Part shown: positions 1-7,795 of the stretch, in pieces | Numbering within the stretch: the stretch's first letter is position 1 | Layout of the letters: each line of letters opens with the position of its first letter | NCBI GenBank assembly: GCA_014378125.1 | Contig: JACMOG010000003.1 | Coordinates: 1-9,852 of the forward strand | From: Vitreoscilla sp. | GTDB taxonomy: Bacteria; Pseudomonadota; Gammaproteobacteria; Burkholderiales; Burkholderiaceae | Direction: 5' to 3' | Length of the DNA stretch: 9,852 bases | Translations under genes and position numbers: made by a program | The notes under the pieces: model-generated | What the model saw: the letters and a program-made list of their open reading frames with translations, nothing else | Told to the model about the DNA's origin: nothing | The model's database searches: none

Positions 1-9
1 AGCTCAGTT

Positions 10-31
10 TCAACGTAGTATCAACGTAGTT
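10..31. repeat. 11-bp tandem duplication at the 3' end of mraY
   Basis: The ten bases TCAACGTAGT occur at 10-19 and again at 21-30, giving an 11-bp tandem repeat with one differing last base. The second copy contains the mraY stop codon (TGA on the minus strand, 21-23), and the first copy places a duplicate of the last codons and stop just downstream. The mraY product is unchanged whether or not the duplication is present. It looks like a replication-slippage duplication between mraY and the next gene, which lies outside the window. Confidence 0.6.
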
Positions 32-1202
32 TCAAGGTCGACAGTCCGACCAGCACCAGCATCATCGTGATAATCCAGAAGCGCACGACGACCTGGGTCT
101 CTTTCCAGCCTTTTTGTTCAAAGTGGTGGTGCAGCGGCGCCATCTTCAGGATGCGGCGGCCTTCGCCATACTTGCGCTTCGTGTACTTGAAGTAGCCCAC
201 CTGGGCCATCACCGACAGCGCCTCGGCCACGAACACGCCGCCCATGATGCCGAGCACGATCTCCTGGCGCGTGATCACGGCCACGGTGCCCAGCGCGCCG
301 CCCAGCGCCAGCGCGCCCACGTCGCCCATGAACACCTGCGCGGGATGCGCGTTGAACCAGAGGAAGGCGAGGCCCGCCCCGGCGATGGCGGAGCAGAAGA
401 TCAGCACCCCGCCAGCCCCCGGTATGTACGGGAACAGCAGGTACTTGGAGTACACCGCGTTGCCCACGATGTAGGCGAACAGGCCCAGCGCGCCGGCCAC
501 CAGCACCACCGGCATGATGGCCAGGCCGACGAGGCCGTCGGTGAGGTTGACCGCGTTGCTCGCGCCGACGATCACGAAGTAGGTCATCGCGATGAAGCCG
601 AACACGCCCAGCGGATAGCTCACTGTCTTGAAGAACGGCAGCATCAGGTCGGCCTTGGGCGGCAGGTCGTTGGCGAAGCCGCTGGTGACCCAGCGCATGA
701 ACAGCTCCAGCACCCGCAGGTTCGACGTCTCCGACACGCTGAAGGCCAGGTAGATCGCCGCGATCAGCCCGATCAGGGACTGCCACATGTATTTCTCCCC
801 GGACGGCATGCCTTCCGGGTTCTTCTGCACCACCTTGCGCCAGTCGTCCGACCAGCCGATGGCGCCGAAGCCGAAGGTGACCAGCATCACGATCCAGACG
901 AAGCGGTTGCTCCAGTCGCTCCACAGCAGCGTGGCGATGGCGATGCCGATCAGCACCAGCACGCCGCCCATGGTGGGCGTGCCCTGCTTGACGATGTGCG
1001 ACTGCACGCCGTACTCGCGGATCGGCTGGCCGATCTTCAGCTCGGTCAGGCGGCGGATGACCCAGGGTCCGAAGAACAGGCCGATGAGCAGCGCCGTCAT
1101 GGCGGCCATCACCGCGCGGAACGTGTGGTACTGGAACACGCGCAGGAAGCCGAAGTTCTGCGGGTAGTGTTCTTGCAGCCAGGAGGCGAGGCTAAGCAGC
1201 AT
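21..1202 (-). CDS. mraY: Phospho-N-acetylmuramoyl-pentapeptide-transferase (MraY)
   Basis: Integral membrane enzyme that transfers phospho-MurNAc-pentapeptide from UDP to undecaprenyl phosphate, making lipid I at the inner face of the cytoplasmic membrane. The protein is 393 aa, longer than the 360 aa of E. coli, mainly through an extra segment around residues 155-185, which I recall as usual in Burkholderiales. Visible motifs are KQGTPTMGG (72-80), catalytic DD in SDDWRKV (119-120), NAVNLTDGL (216-224), FMGDVG with catalytic Asp294, and the MAPLHHHFE histidine cluster (355-362). About ten hydrophobic segments are present. The ATG at 1202 is chosen because a strong AAGGAG site sits 6 bases upstream and family homology begins there; it overlaps the murF end by 11 bases. 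Odd: the normally invariant TDGLDGLA motif reads TDGLVGLA (Val225). Other recalled consensus positions also differ (Pro133, Gly135, Gly265). Confidence 0.96.
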   Translation of the reverse strand: MLLSLASWLQEHYPQNFGFLRVFQYHTFRAVMAAMTALLIGLFFGPWVIRRLTELKIGQPIREYGVQSHIVKQGTPTMGGVLVLIGIAIATLLWSDWSNRFVWIVMLVTFGFGAIGWSDDWRKVVQKNPEGMPSGEKYMWQSLIGLIAAIYLAFSVSETSNLRVLELFMRWVTSGFANDLPPKADLMLPFFKTVSYPLGVFGFIAMTYFVIVGASNAVNLTDGLVGLAIMPVVLVAGALGLFAYIVGNAVYSKYLLFPYIPGAGGVLIFCSAIAGAGLAFLWFNAHPAQVFMGDVGALALGGALGTVAVITRQEIVLGIMGGVFVAEALSVMAQVGYFKYTKRKYGEGRRILKMAPLHHHFEQKGWKETQVVVRFWIITMMLVLVGLSTLKLR

Positions 1203-2622
1203 GGCCGGCTCCTTCGTCGTTGTCGTCGTGCGCGGCCAGCAGCGCCACCGCGCGCTCCATGCCCATGAAGCGCGAGCCCTTGGCCAGCACCGACGCGAAC
1301 GCCGGCTCGGCGGCCGCCGTGTCGCCGAGCTCGGCCAGCAGCGCGGGGGTATCCGCGAAGTGGCGCGCTCCGTCGCCGTAGGCGCTGGCGGCGTGCGCGC
1401 ACAGCGCACCGGCAGTCCAGAAGTGATCGATGCCGCGCGCCTTCGCGTACCCGCCGATCTCCTCATGGAAGGCCGGGCCCTGGTCGCCCACCTCGCCCAT
1501 GTCGCCCAACAGCAGCCAGCGCGGCGACGGCAGCCCGGCCAGCACGTCGATGGCGGCGCGCACGGAGTCGGGGTTCGCGTTGTAGGTGTCGTCCACCAGA
1601 GGGATCGCGCGGCCGGCGCGCGTCAGCGACTTCAGCTGCGAGCGGCCCTTGACCGGCGCGAACGACTCCAGGCCCTTGACCACCGCGGCCAGCGGCACGC
1701 CCGCGGCGAGCGCCGCGGCCGTGGCGGCGAGCGCGTTGCGCACGTTGTGCCGGCCGGCCACCGGCAGCGTCATCTTCGCGTGGCCTTCGGGCGTGGTCAT
1801 CTCCACCTGCCAGGCCGTGTCGATCCAGCGGGCGCGGGCCGAGATCTCGGCGCTCGGCCACTCGCCGTCGGACTCGTCGGCCAGCGCGAAGCGCAGGCAG
1901 CGGCGCTTGCCGGCCTGGGCCTGCCAGAGGTCGGCGTATTCGTCATCGCACGGGAACACGGCCACGCCGTCGCCGGGCAACGCCTCCAGCGCGGCGCCGT
2001 TCTCGCGCGCCACGGCCTCGACGGTGCCCATGAATTCCTGGTGCTCGCGCTGCGCGTTGTTGACGAGGGCCACCGTGGCCTGCGCGATGCGCGCCAGCAC
2101 GGCGATCTCGCCCGGGTGGTTCATGCCCAGCTCGATGACGGCGGCGCGATGCGTGGCCCGCAGCTGCAGCACCGTCAGCGGCACGCCGATGTGGTTGTTC
2201 AGGTTGCCGGCCGTCGCGTGCGAGCGCTCGCCGTACTGGGCGCGCAGGATGGACGCGATCATCTGCGTGACGGTGGTCTTGCCGTTGCTGCCGGTGACCG
2301 CGATGGCCTGGCCGAACCAGCGGCGGCGCCATCCGGAGGCCAGTTGCTGCAGCGCCTCCAGCGAGTCGCCCACCACCAGGCCGTCGAGGCCCGCCTCGGC
2401 CACGCCGTGCGTGCCGATGGCCACCGCGGCGCCGGCGGCGCGCGCCTGCGGCAAAAAGTCGTGCGCGTCGAAGTTCTCGCCCTTCAGCGCCACGAACAGG
2501 TCGCCCGCGCGCAGCGTGCGCGTGTCGGTGTGCACGCGCTCGAACGCACGCGCGCCGTCGCCGACAAGTGCCGAGCCCGGCACCATCGCGACCGCTTCCG
2601 CGAGCGTCATCATCGAGCTCAT
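1192..2622 (-). CDS. murF: UDP-N-acetylmuramoyl-tripeptide--D-alanyl-D-alanine ligase (MurF)
   Basis: Cytoplasmic Mur ligase that adds D-Ala-D-Ala to UDP-MurNAc-tripeptide using ATP, giving the substrate of MraY, which is encoded next. The 476-aa length is normal. The N-terminal substrate domain holds [19 protein letters not shown] (31-49). The central ATPase domain has the P-loop GSNGKTT (111-117), [12 protein letters not shown] (139-150), [11 protein letters not shown] (164-174) and the MurF-typical [11 protein letters not shown] (188-198). The C-terminal domain has [10 protein letters not shown] (290-299), [10 protein letters not shown] (344-353), [12 protein letters not shown] (371-382) and [10 protein letters not shown] (448-457). 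The ATG start overlaps the murE stop as ATGA, implying translational coupling, and a GGGGCGG stretch lies a few bases upstream as a modest ribosome-binding site. A second ATG three codons in is possible. All catalytic motifs look intact. Confidence 0.96.
   Translation of the reverse strand: MSSMMTLAEAVAMVPGSALVGDGARAFERVHTDTRTLRAGDLFVALKGENFDAHDFLPQARAAGAAVAIGTHGVAEAGLDGLVVGDSLEALQQLASGWRRRWFGQAIAVTGSNGKTTVTQMIASILRAQYGERSHATAGNLNNHIGVPLTVLQLRATHRAAVIELGMNHPGEIAVLARIAQATVALVNNAQREHQEFMGTVEAVARENGAALEALPGDGVAVFPCDDEYADLWQAQAGKRRCLRFALADESDGEWPSAEISARARWIDTAWQVEMTTPEGHAKMTLPVAGRHNVRNALAATAAALAAGVPLAAVVKGLESFAPVKGRSQLKSLTRAGRAIPLVDDTYNANPDSVRAAIDVLAGLPSPRWLLLGDMGEVGDQGPAFHEEIGGYAKARGIDHFWTAGALCAHAASAYGDGARHFADTPALLAELGDTAAAEPAFASVLAKGSRFMGMERAVALLAAHDDNDEGAGHAA
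1209..1214 (-). promoter_or_regulatory. Ribosome-binding site of mraY
   Basis: On the minus strand AAGGAG ends 6 bases before the mraY ATG (1200-1202). It is one of the best Shine-Dalgarno matches in the operon and fixes the mraY start inside the murF 3' end. Confidence 0.75.
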
Positions 2623-4172
2623 GCGTTGCCGCCCCGCTTCTTCAGGCCGGCCAACGCCTCGTCCACGTCGGAGAACGGCTGGCGCACGCCCATGACTTCC
2701 TGGTAGTCCTCGTGGCCCTTGCCGGCGATCAGCACCACGTCGTTGGCGCCGGCCTCGGCCAGCACCTTGGCGATGGCCTCGCGGCGATCGACGATCTTCA
2801 CCACCGGGTTGCCGTCGAACGCGCCGTCGGCCACCTGGTTGACGATCTTCCCGGGATCTTCGGTGCGCGGGTTGTCGCTCGTGACGACCAGGGAGACGGC
2901 CAGGCGCGCGGCGATCTCGCCCATCAGCGGGCGCTTGGTGGCGTCGCGGTCGCCACCGCAGCCGAACACGCAGTGCAGCTGGCCGCCGCGCGCGATGGCC
3001 AGCGGGCGCAGCGCGGCGATGACCTTCTCCAGCGCGTCGGGCGTGTGCTCGTAGTCCACCACCACCTCGGGCTGCCCCTCGGCGCCGGCCGCGACCCGCT
3101 GCATGCGACCCGGCACCGGTGTGACGAGTCCGGCCACGCGCGCGGCGTCCACCATCATCACGCCCTGGGCGCGCAGGCCGCCGATGACTGCCAGCAGGTT
3201 GTGCACGTTGTAGTCGCCGATCAGCGTGGTGACCACGGGCTCGCGGCGCGCGCGGCCGCCCACGGCCACGTCTTCCACCAGCGTGAACGCGAGGCCGCCG
3301 TCGCGGTAGCCGATCTCGTCGGCGATCAGGCGGGCGCCGGAGTCGGCGCGCGTGGAGTACGTCCACGAGTCGATCTGGCCGCGCCGAAGGTCGTCGGCCA
3401 GCGCCTTGCCGGCCTCGTCGTCGATGTTGATGACCGCCGACTTCAGGCCCACCCAGCCGAACAGCTGGCGCTTGGCGGCCCAGTAGGCCTCCATGCTGCC
3501 GTGGTAGTCGAGGTGGTCGCGCGTGAAGTTGGTGAACAGGGCCACCTCGATGCGCGTGCCGGCCAGGCGCTGCTCGACGATGCCGATGGAGCTGGCCTCG
3601 ATCGCGCAGGCGGTGAAGCCGTCGTTGGCCATGCGGCGGAACGCGGCCTGCAGCAGCACCGGGTCGGGCGTGGTCAGGCCGGTCGGCTGGATGGTCCAGT
3701 CCTGCTTGGAATCCGCTGCGGCCACCGGCATCGGCAGGGGCGGCACGCCCACGCCGGGCGTGCCGACGAAGCCGGTGCGCCGACCCAGCAGGTTGAGCGT
3801 CTGCGACGTCCACCACGCGGTCGACGTCTTGCCGTTGGTGCCCGTGGTGGCGATCACCGCCAGCTGCTGGCTGGGCTCGTCGAAGAACGCGGCGGCGATC
3901 TGGCCGGTGGCGTTCTTCATCGACTTCAGCGTGGCGATGCGCGCGTCCTCGAACCCGTACGGGTCGACCTCTTTTTCCTCCACCAGGCAGGTGGCGGCGC
4001 CGGCCGCGAGCGCGCTCGCGACAAAGCCGCGCCCGTCGTGGGCGGCGCCGGGCCACGCGATGAACGCGTCGCCGGCCTGCACGGCACGGCTGTCCGTGCG
4101 CAGCGTGCCGGTGACCCAGGACTTGAGCCAGCGGGCCGCGGCGGCGGGGGACTTGAGGCGCGTGAGCGGCAT
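2619..4172 (-). CDS. murE: UDP-N-acetylmuramoyl-L-alanyl-D-glutamate--2,6-diaminopimelate ligase (MurE)
   Basis: Cytoplasmic Mur ligase adding the third stem residue to UDP-MurNAc-L-Ala-D-Glu. DNPR at 433-436 is the signature for meso-diaminopimelate rather than lysine, as expected in a Gram-negative. The protein is 517 aa. It shows DSRAVQAGDAFIAWPG (27-42), P-loop GTNGKTS (111-117), TGLTTPDPVL (164-173), AIEASSIG (190-197), FTNFTRDHLDYHGSM (213-227), a lysine in the YWAAKRQLF stretch (Lys234) at the place of the carbamylated lysine, GDYNVHNLLA (319-328), VPGRM (353-357), FGCGGDRDATKRPLM (403-417) and AGKGHEDYQE (483-492). The ATG lies 3 bases after the ftsI stop with no good Shine-Dalgarno sequence, so reinitiation after ftsI is likely. 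The motif usually reading DYAHTPD is DYEHTPD here (Glu375). Confidence 0.96.
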   Translation of the reverse strand: MPLTRLKSPAAAARWLKSWVTGTLRTDSRAVQAGDAFIAWPGAAHDGRGFVASALAAGAATCLVEEKEVDPYGFEDARIATLKSMKNATGQIAAAFFDEPSQQLAVIATTGTNGKTSTAWWTSQTLNLLGRRTGFVGTPGVGVPPLPMPVAAADSKQDWTIQPTGLTTPDPVLLQAAFRRMANDGFTACAIEASSIGIVEQRLAGTRIEVALFTNFTRDHLDYHGSMEAYWAAKRQLFGWVGLKSAVINIDDEAGKALADDLRRGQIDSWTYSTRADSGARLIADEIGYRDGGLAFTLVEDVAVGGRARREPVVTTLIGDYNVHNLLAVIGGLRAQGVMMVDAARVAGLVTPVPGRMQRVAAGAEGQPEVVVDYEHTPDALEKVIAALRPLAIARGGQLHCVFGCGGDRDATKRPLMGEIAARLAVSLVVTSDNPRTEDPGKIVNQVADGAFDGNPVVKIVDRREAIAKVLAEAGANDVVLIAGKGHEDYQEVMGVRQPFSDVDEALAGLKKRGGNA

Positions 4173-4175
4173 GGT

Positions 4176-5966
4176 CTAGTTCTCGGGTGTCTGGACGACG
4201 TTGACTTGCGTGATCTGCGTACGGACGTCGAGATCGGGAGCGACGCCGAGCAGCGGCAGCGTCTGCGACACCACCTGGCTGAACACCGGCGCGGCCACGT
4301 CGCCGCCGTAGTGCAGGCCGGCGGTGGGCTCGTCGATCATCACGGCCACCACGATGCGCGGATGCGAGATGGGGGCGAGGCCGACGAACCACGGGCGGTA
4401 CTTGTTCTGCGCGTAGCCGTGGCCCTCGGCCTTGTACGCGGTGCCCGACTTTCCGCCCACGCTGTAGCCCAGCGTACGCGCCTTGGGCGCGGTGCCGCCC
4501 GGGGCCGCCACCATCTGCAGCATGGTGTTGATCTCCTTGACGGTCTCGGACTTGAAGACGCGCGGGCCCGGGCCGGGCGCGGCCTGGCGAAGCATCGACA
4601 CGTTCTCCAGCACGCCGTCGTTGGCGAACACGGTGTAGGCGCGCGCCAGCTGGAACAGCGAGCCCGACAGGCCGTAGCCGTAGGCGATCGTCGCCTGCTC
4701 GATCGGCCGCCACGTCTTGTACGGACGCAGCCGGCCGGTGACCACGCCGGGGAAGTTGATCTGCGGCTTCTGGCCCAGGCCGATGGACGAGAACTTCTCC
4801 CACTGCTCCTTGGGCGTGAGCCGCATCGCCAGGCGCGCGGCGCCGATGTTGCTCGACTTCTGGATCACTTGCTGCACCGTGAGCATGCCGTTGGGCTCGG
4901 CGTCCTTGGGAGCGAAGCCGCCCACCACCAGCGAGCCGGGCGTGGCGTCGACCAACGAGAACGGCGTGACGATGCCCTTCCCCAGCACGGTGCCCACGAT
5001 GAACGGCTTCATCGTGGAGCCCGGCTCGAACACGTCGGTGAGCGCGCGGTTGCGCAGCTGCGCGCCCGACAGGTGATGTCGGTCGCCCGGGTTGAAGCTG
5101 GGGTAGTTGGCGAGCGCCAGCACCTCGCCGGTGAGCGTGTCGATCACCACCACGCTGCCGCCCTTGGCCTTCTGCGCGATCACCTGGTCGCGCACGCGCT
5201 GGTAAGCGAAGAACTGCACCTTCGAGTCGATGGCGAGCTCGATGTCCTCGCCATTGATAGGGCGCTGCGGGTCGCCGATGTTCTCCACGATGCGGCCCAG
5301 GCGATCCTTGACCACCTCGCGCGAGCCGTCGCGACCCTGCAGCTGCTGCTGGTACGCGAGCTCGATGCCTTCCTGGCCCTTGTCCTCGTCGCCGGTGAAG
5401 CCCACCACGTGCGCCGCGGCCTCGCCTTCCGGATAACGGCGGCGGAACTCGCTGACCTGGTGGATGCCCTTGATGTCGAGCTGCTTGACCGCCACGCCCA
5501 CGCCGTCGTCCACCTGGCGCTTGAGCCAGACGAAGTTCGGGTTGCCGTCCAGGCGGTCCTCCAGCTCGGCCAGGGTCATGCCCAGCGCCTGCGCGAGCTG
5601 TTTCTTCTCGCCCGCGTCGGCCTCGACGTCCTTCGGAATGGCCCAGATCGACGGCGTCGGCACGCTGGTGGCCAGCAGCAGGCCGTTGCGGTCGACGATG
5701 CGGCCACGGCTGGCCGGCATCTCCAGCCTGTGCGCGTAGCGCGCCTCGCCCTGCTTCAGGTAGAAGTTGGTGGCGATGATCTGGATGTAGGCCGCGCGCC
5801 CGATCAGCACCAGCGAGCCCACGCCCACCAGCACCACCAGGAAGCGGCTGCGCCACAGCGGCGTCTTCGACGCCAGCAGCGGGCTGTTGGCGTAGGTGAC
5901 GTTGCTCACCGCGCGGCCGCGCGAGGCCTGGGTGCGCTTGCCGTTCGACTTGTTGGGCCTGTTCAC
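4176..5966 (-). CDS. ftsI: Peptidoglycan D,D-transpeptidase FtsI (PBP3)
   Basis: Class B penicillin-binding protein that cross-links septal peptidoglycan as part of the divisome with FtsW and FtsQLB. The protein is 596 aa (E. coli 588). It has a basic cytoplasmic N terminus (1-40), a single membrane anchor (about 41-63), the pedestal start RGRIVDRNG (88-95 region), and a C-terminal transpeptidase domain. Active-site motifs are STMK (Ser317 nucleophile, Lys320), SSN (371-373) and KSG (506-508), the last in place of the more common KTG, a conservative change. The GTG start at 5966-5964 overlaps the ftsL stop as GTGA, and family homology starts soon after; a GGGGG run lies 7 bases upstream. No ATG in frame gives a sensible alternative. 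The stop is 3 bases before the murE start, so translation of ftsI and murE is probably linked. Confidence 0.95.
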   Translation of the reverse strand: MNRPNKSNGKRTQASRGRAVSNVTYANSPLLASKTPLWRSRFLVVLVGVGSLVLIGRAAYIQIIATNFYLKQGEARYAHRLEMPASRGRIVDRNGLLLATSVPTPSIWAIPKDVEADAGEKKQLAQALGMTLAELEDRLDGNPNFVWLKRQVDDGVGVAVKQLDIKGIHQVSEFRRRYPEGEAAAHVVGFTGDEDKGQEGIELAYQQQLQGRDGSREVVKDRLGRIVENIGDPQRPINGEDIELAIDSKVQFFAYQRVRDQVIAQKAKGGSVVVIDTLTGEVLALANYPSFNPGDRHHLSGAQLRNRALTDVFEPGSTMKPFIVGTVLGKGIVTPFSLVDATPGSLVVGGFAPKDAEPNGMLTVQQVIQKSSNIGAARLAMRLTPKEQWEKFSSIGLGQKPQINFPGVVTGRLRPYKTWRPIEQATIAYGYGLSGSLFQLARAYTVFANDGVLENVSMLRQAAPGPGPRVFKSETVKEINTMLQMVAAPGGTAPKARTLGYSVGGKSGTAYKAEGHGYAQNKYRPWFVGLAPISHPRIVVAVMIDEPTAGLHYGGDVAAPVFSQVVSQTLPLLGVAPDLDVRTQITQVNVVQTPEN

Positions 5967-6325
5967 TGCGAGGCCCCCGGATCGGGCGCGCTGGCCGGAG
6001 ACGACGTGCGCGTGAGCGGCGCCGTGATGGGGGCGGCGGCCAGGCCCGCGTCGACCACGTACTGCGTGTTGCCCGGCGTGGCCGCGCGCATGTTGAGCTT
6101 GGTGCGCGCGGTGCTCTCCACGCGCAGGTGCGTGGCCTGCGCCTGGCGCTCGGCCTCCAGGCGGCGGCGATCCGACTCCAGCTGGCGCTCGTTGCTGTGC
6201 GCGCTCTCGATGGCGGCGAACAGGCGGCGCGACTCGTAGCTGATCTTGACGAGGTACAGCCCGCTGACGATCAGCAGGACCGCGAGCAGGAAGTTGATGC
6301 GCACCATGAACGATTGCGACGTCAT
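5963..6325 (-). CDS. ftsL: Cell division protein FtsL
   Basis: Small bitopic divisome protein that works with FtsB and FtsQ to recruit and activate the FtsWI synthase. The 120-aa product has a short N terminus, a membrane segment (about residues 8-27), then a charged heptad-like periplasmic coiled coil (about 30-75, rich in Glu, Arg and Leu), and a Pro/Ala/Ser-rich tail (95-120) of low complexity. Sequence identity in this family is low, so the call rests on topology, size and position between rsmH and ftsI. The ATG is supported by GGAGG 7 bases upstream; an internal ATG at codon 7, just before the membrane helix, is an alternative. The stop overlaps the ftsI GTG by 4 bases. Unusually, a 21-codon ORF ends on its start codon. 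Confidence 0.9.
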   Translation of the reverse strand: MTSQSFMVRINFLLAVLLIVSGLYLVKISYESRRLFAAIESAHSNERQLESDRRRLEAERQAQATHLRVESTARTKLNMRAATPGNTQYVVDAGLAAAPITAPLTRTSSPASAPDPGASQ

Positions 6326-6387
6326 CGTGATGCCTCCGCACTGCGTGCTGCGGTGCGAGCGCCTGCTGGCGGCCGGACGGCGCTCAT
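6322..6387 (-). CDS. Possible 21-aa coupled leader ORF between rsmH and ftsL
   Basis: An ATG at 6387-6385 overlaps the rsmH TGA (ATGA, 6384-6387), and its own TGA (6324-6322) overlaps the ftsL ATG in the same ATGA geometry. It starts MSAVRPPAG and encodes 21 residues rich in Arg and Ala, with no recognisable domain or membrane segment. GGAG lies 5 bases before its ATG. A ribosome finishing rsmH could reinitiate here and then again at ftsL, so it may serve to couple translation across an otherwise 58-base gap rather than to make a functional peptide. It may also be the frame-shifted remnant of a longer ftsL N terminus, or chance in a GC-rich sequence. I do not recognise the peptide. Confidence 0.3.
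   Translation of the reverse strand: MSAVRPPAGARTAARSAEASR
6333..6337 (-). promoter_or_regulatory. Ribosome-binding site of ftsL
   Basis: On the minus strand GGAGG lies 7 bases upstream of the ftsL ATG (6323-6325), inside the 3' part of the 21-codon ORF. It supports the ATG at 6325 over the internal ATG at codon 7. Confidence 0.7.
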
Positions 6388-7316
6388 AGCCGCTCCGCCA
6401 CGCGCAGGATCGCCGAGCGCGCGCGACCGTTGGTCAGCACCTCGGTAGGCCCCGGCTTGATGCGGCCCAGCGAGGCCAGGCGCAGCGAGGTGGACGGCGG
6501 CGCCATGGGCGCGCGGCGGTCGATCTCGTCCTTGCTCTCGCGGTTGATGAAGGTCTTGACGATGCGGTCTTCCAGCGAGTGGAAGCTGATCACCGACAGG
6601 CGGCCGCCGCTCTCCAGCAGGTCGAGCGAGCTCTTCAGAACCTGCTCGAGCTCTTCCAGTTCGGCATTGACGAAAATCCGAAGAGCCTGAAAGGTGCGTG
6701 TGGCGGGATCCTGGTTCGGCTCCCTGGTCTTGACCGTACGAGCCACGACGGCGGACAGCTCGCGCGTGGTTCGCACGGGTGCGCCGCTCTCGCGGACAGC
6801 AACAAGCGCCTTTGCAATCGACACAGCAAACCGTTCTTCCCCGTAGTCACGAATCACCTCTGCAATGTGACGCTCGTCGGCGCGAGCGAGAAAGTCGGCG
6901 GCGGTCTCGCCGCGCGTGGTGTCCATGCGCATGTCCAGCGGACCGTCGAAACGGAAGCTGAAGCCGCGCTCGGGCGTGTCGATCTGCGGCGAGGACACGC
7001 CCAGGTCCAGCAACAGGCCGGTGATCTTCGGGATGCCGCGCTCGGCCAGCGCCGCGGGCAACTGCGCGAAGCTGGCGTGCACGATCTCGAACCGGGGGTC
7101 GGCGATCGCGTCAGGGCCTTCCCTGGCGGCGGCCACGGCCACCGGGTCGCGGTCGATGCCGATCACGCGCGCGCCGGGGCCCAGGCGCGAGAGCAGCTCG
7201 CGCGTGTGTCCGCCGCGGCCGAACGTGCCGTCCACATAGAGGCCGTCCGGATCAGTCACGAGCGCGTCGATCGCTTCGTGGAGCAGGACGGTGGTATGCA
7301 ACCCCGAGTGTTCCAC
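6384..7316 (-). CDS. rsmH: 16S rRNA (cytosine(1402)-N(4))-methyltransferase RsmH (MraW)
   Basis: S-adenosylmethionine-dependent enzyme that methylates N4 of C1402 in 16S rRNA, near the ribosomal P site; it is a standard second gene of the dcw operon. The 310-aa length matches the family (E. coli 313). Motifs are [13 protein letters not shown] (7-19), the SAM-binding [11 protein letters not shown] (27-37), GIDRDP (53-58), [13 protein letters not shown] (101-113), [16 protein letters not shown] (117-132), DYGEERFA (157-164), [21 protein letters not shown] (204-224) and [11 protein letters not shown] (241-251). The GTG at 7316-7314 is chosen because family homology begins here and no ATG is available; it lies 5 bases after the mraZ stop with no clear Shine-Dalgarno site, so reinitiation is likely. 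Codons between about 6650 and 6880 are richer in A/T at third positions than the rest. Confidence 0.95.
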   Translation of the reverse strand: MEHSGLHTTVLLHEAIDALVTDPDGLYVDGTFGRGGHTRELLSRLGPGARVIGIDRDPVAVAAAREGPDAIADPRFEIVHASFAQLPAALAERGIPKITGLLLDLGVSSPQIDTPERGFSFRFDGPLDMRMDTTRGETAADFLARADERHIAEVIRDYGEERFAVSIAKALVAVRESGAPVRTTRELSAVVARTVKTREPNQDPATRTFQALRIFVNAELEELEQVLKSSLDLLESGGRLSVISFHSLEDRIVKTFINRESKDEIDRRAPMAPPSTSLRLASLGRIKPGPTEVLTNGRARSAILRVAERL

Positions 7317-7321
7317 GATGT

Positions 7322-7762
7322 CTAGAAGATGAGATTGTCGAGGGCGGCGCCGGCCTGCTCCTCCATCTCGCGCGCTTCCTTGGCGGCGTAGACGGGAGAC
7401 GACCACAGTTCGAAGTGACTGCCCATGCCCAGCAGCGTCACGTCTTTTTCGAGTCCGGCCCAGGTGCGGAGTTCCGGTCGGATGAGCACGCGCGAGGTGG
7501 CGTCCCACTCGACGTCGTCCGCGTGTCCCAGGAACACGCGCTTGACGGCGACCTGGGAGAACGGAAGCTGGGCCACCTGTTCGCGGAAGTTTTCCCAGTA
7601 GGGCCGGGGAAACAGCATCAGGCACCCGTGCGGGTGCTTCGTGACGGTGAGGCGGCCGGCACACAATGTCTGGAGGTCGTCGCGATACCGGGCCGGCATG
7701 GAGACTCGCCCCTTGCCGTCCAGCGTCAACGCCGAAGGACCTTCAAAAATCAGAGATGCCAC
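7322..7762 (-). CDS. mraZ: Transcriptional regulator / division protein MraZ
   Basis: DNA-binding ring-forming protein of the SpoVT/AbrB-like fold that represses its own dcw promoter. The 146-aa product starts [19 protein letters not shown]; the two family repeats each carry the DxxxR motif, DGKGR (15-19) and DATSR (87-91, with Ser where Gly is more usual). [18 protein letters not shown] (42-59) and [10 protein letters not shown] (111-120) are typical. The GTG at 7762-7760 is preferred over an in-frame ATG at 7801, because the promoter -10 box lies at 7791-7796, so the ATG would be upstream of the transcript, and family homology begins at IFEG. Only a weak GGTGG precedes the GTG, and the last operator box covers the start codon itself. 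First gene of the operon. Confidence 0.92.
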   Translation of the reverse strand: MASLIFEGPSALTLDGKGRVSMPARYRDDLQTLCAGRLTVTKHPHGCLMLFPRPYWENFREQVAQLPFSQVAVKRVFLGHADDVEWDATSRVLIRPELRTWAGLEKDVTLLGMGSHFELWSSPVYAAKEAREMEEQAGAALDNLIF

Positions 7763-7795
7763 AACCCACCACAAAAGTGCACTTTGATGCACTTT
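7760..7795 (-). promoter_or_regulatory. MraZ operator: four 10-bp-phased NNNGTG boxes
   Basis: Read on the minus strand from 7795 downwards, four six-base boxes recur at exactly 10-bp steps: AAAGTG (7790-7795), AAAGTG (7780-7785), TTTGTG (7770-7775) and GTTGTG (7760-7765). MraZ proteins are known to bind direct repeats with one-helical-turn spacing (TGGG repeats in E. coli, AAAGTG-type boxes in mycoplasmas). The array overlaps the -10 element, the presumed transcription start and the mraZ GTG, which fits direct autorepression of the whole operon. Confidence 0.75.

Noticed and set aside
114..1268. Plus-strand open frame antisense to mraY
   Set aside because: His/Arg/Gln-rich translation with no family features; mraY on the other strand explains the region fully.
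1192..5856. Very long minus-strand open frame of about 1550 codons
   Set aside because: Only its last 476 codons are murF; the rest runs out of frame through murE and ftsI, whose own frames carry all conserved motifs. Stop codons are rare in shadow frames at this GC content.
2568..6239. Long plus-strand open frame of about 1220 codons antisense to murE and ftsI
   Set aside because: The product is a low-complexity His/Arg/Ala/Val-rich sequence without motifs, typical of the antisense frame of GC-rich genes.
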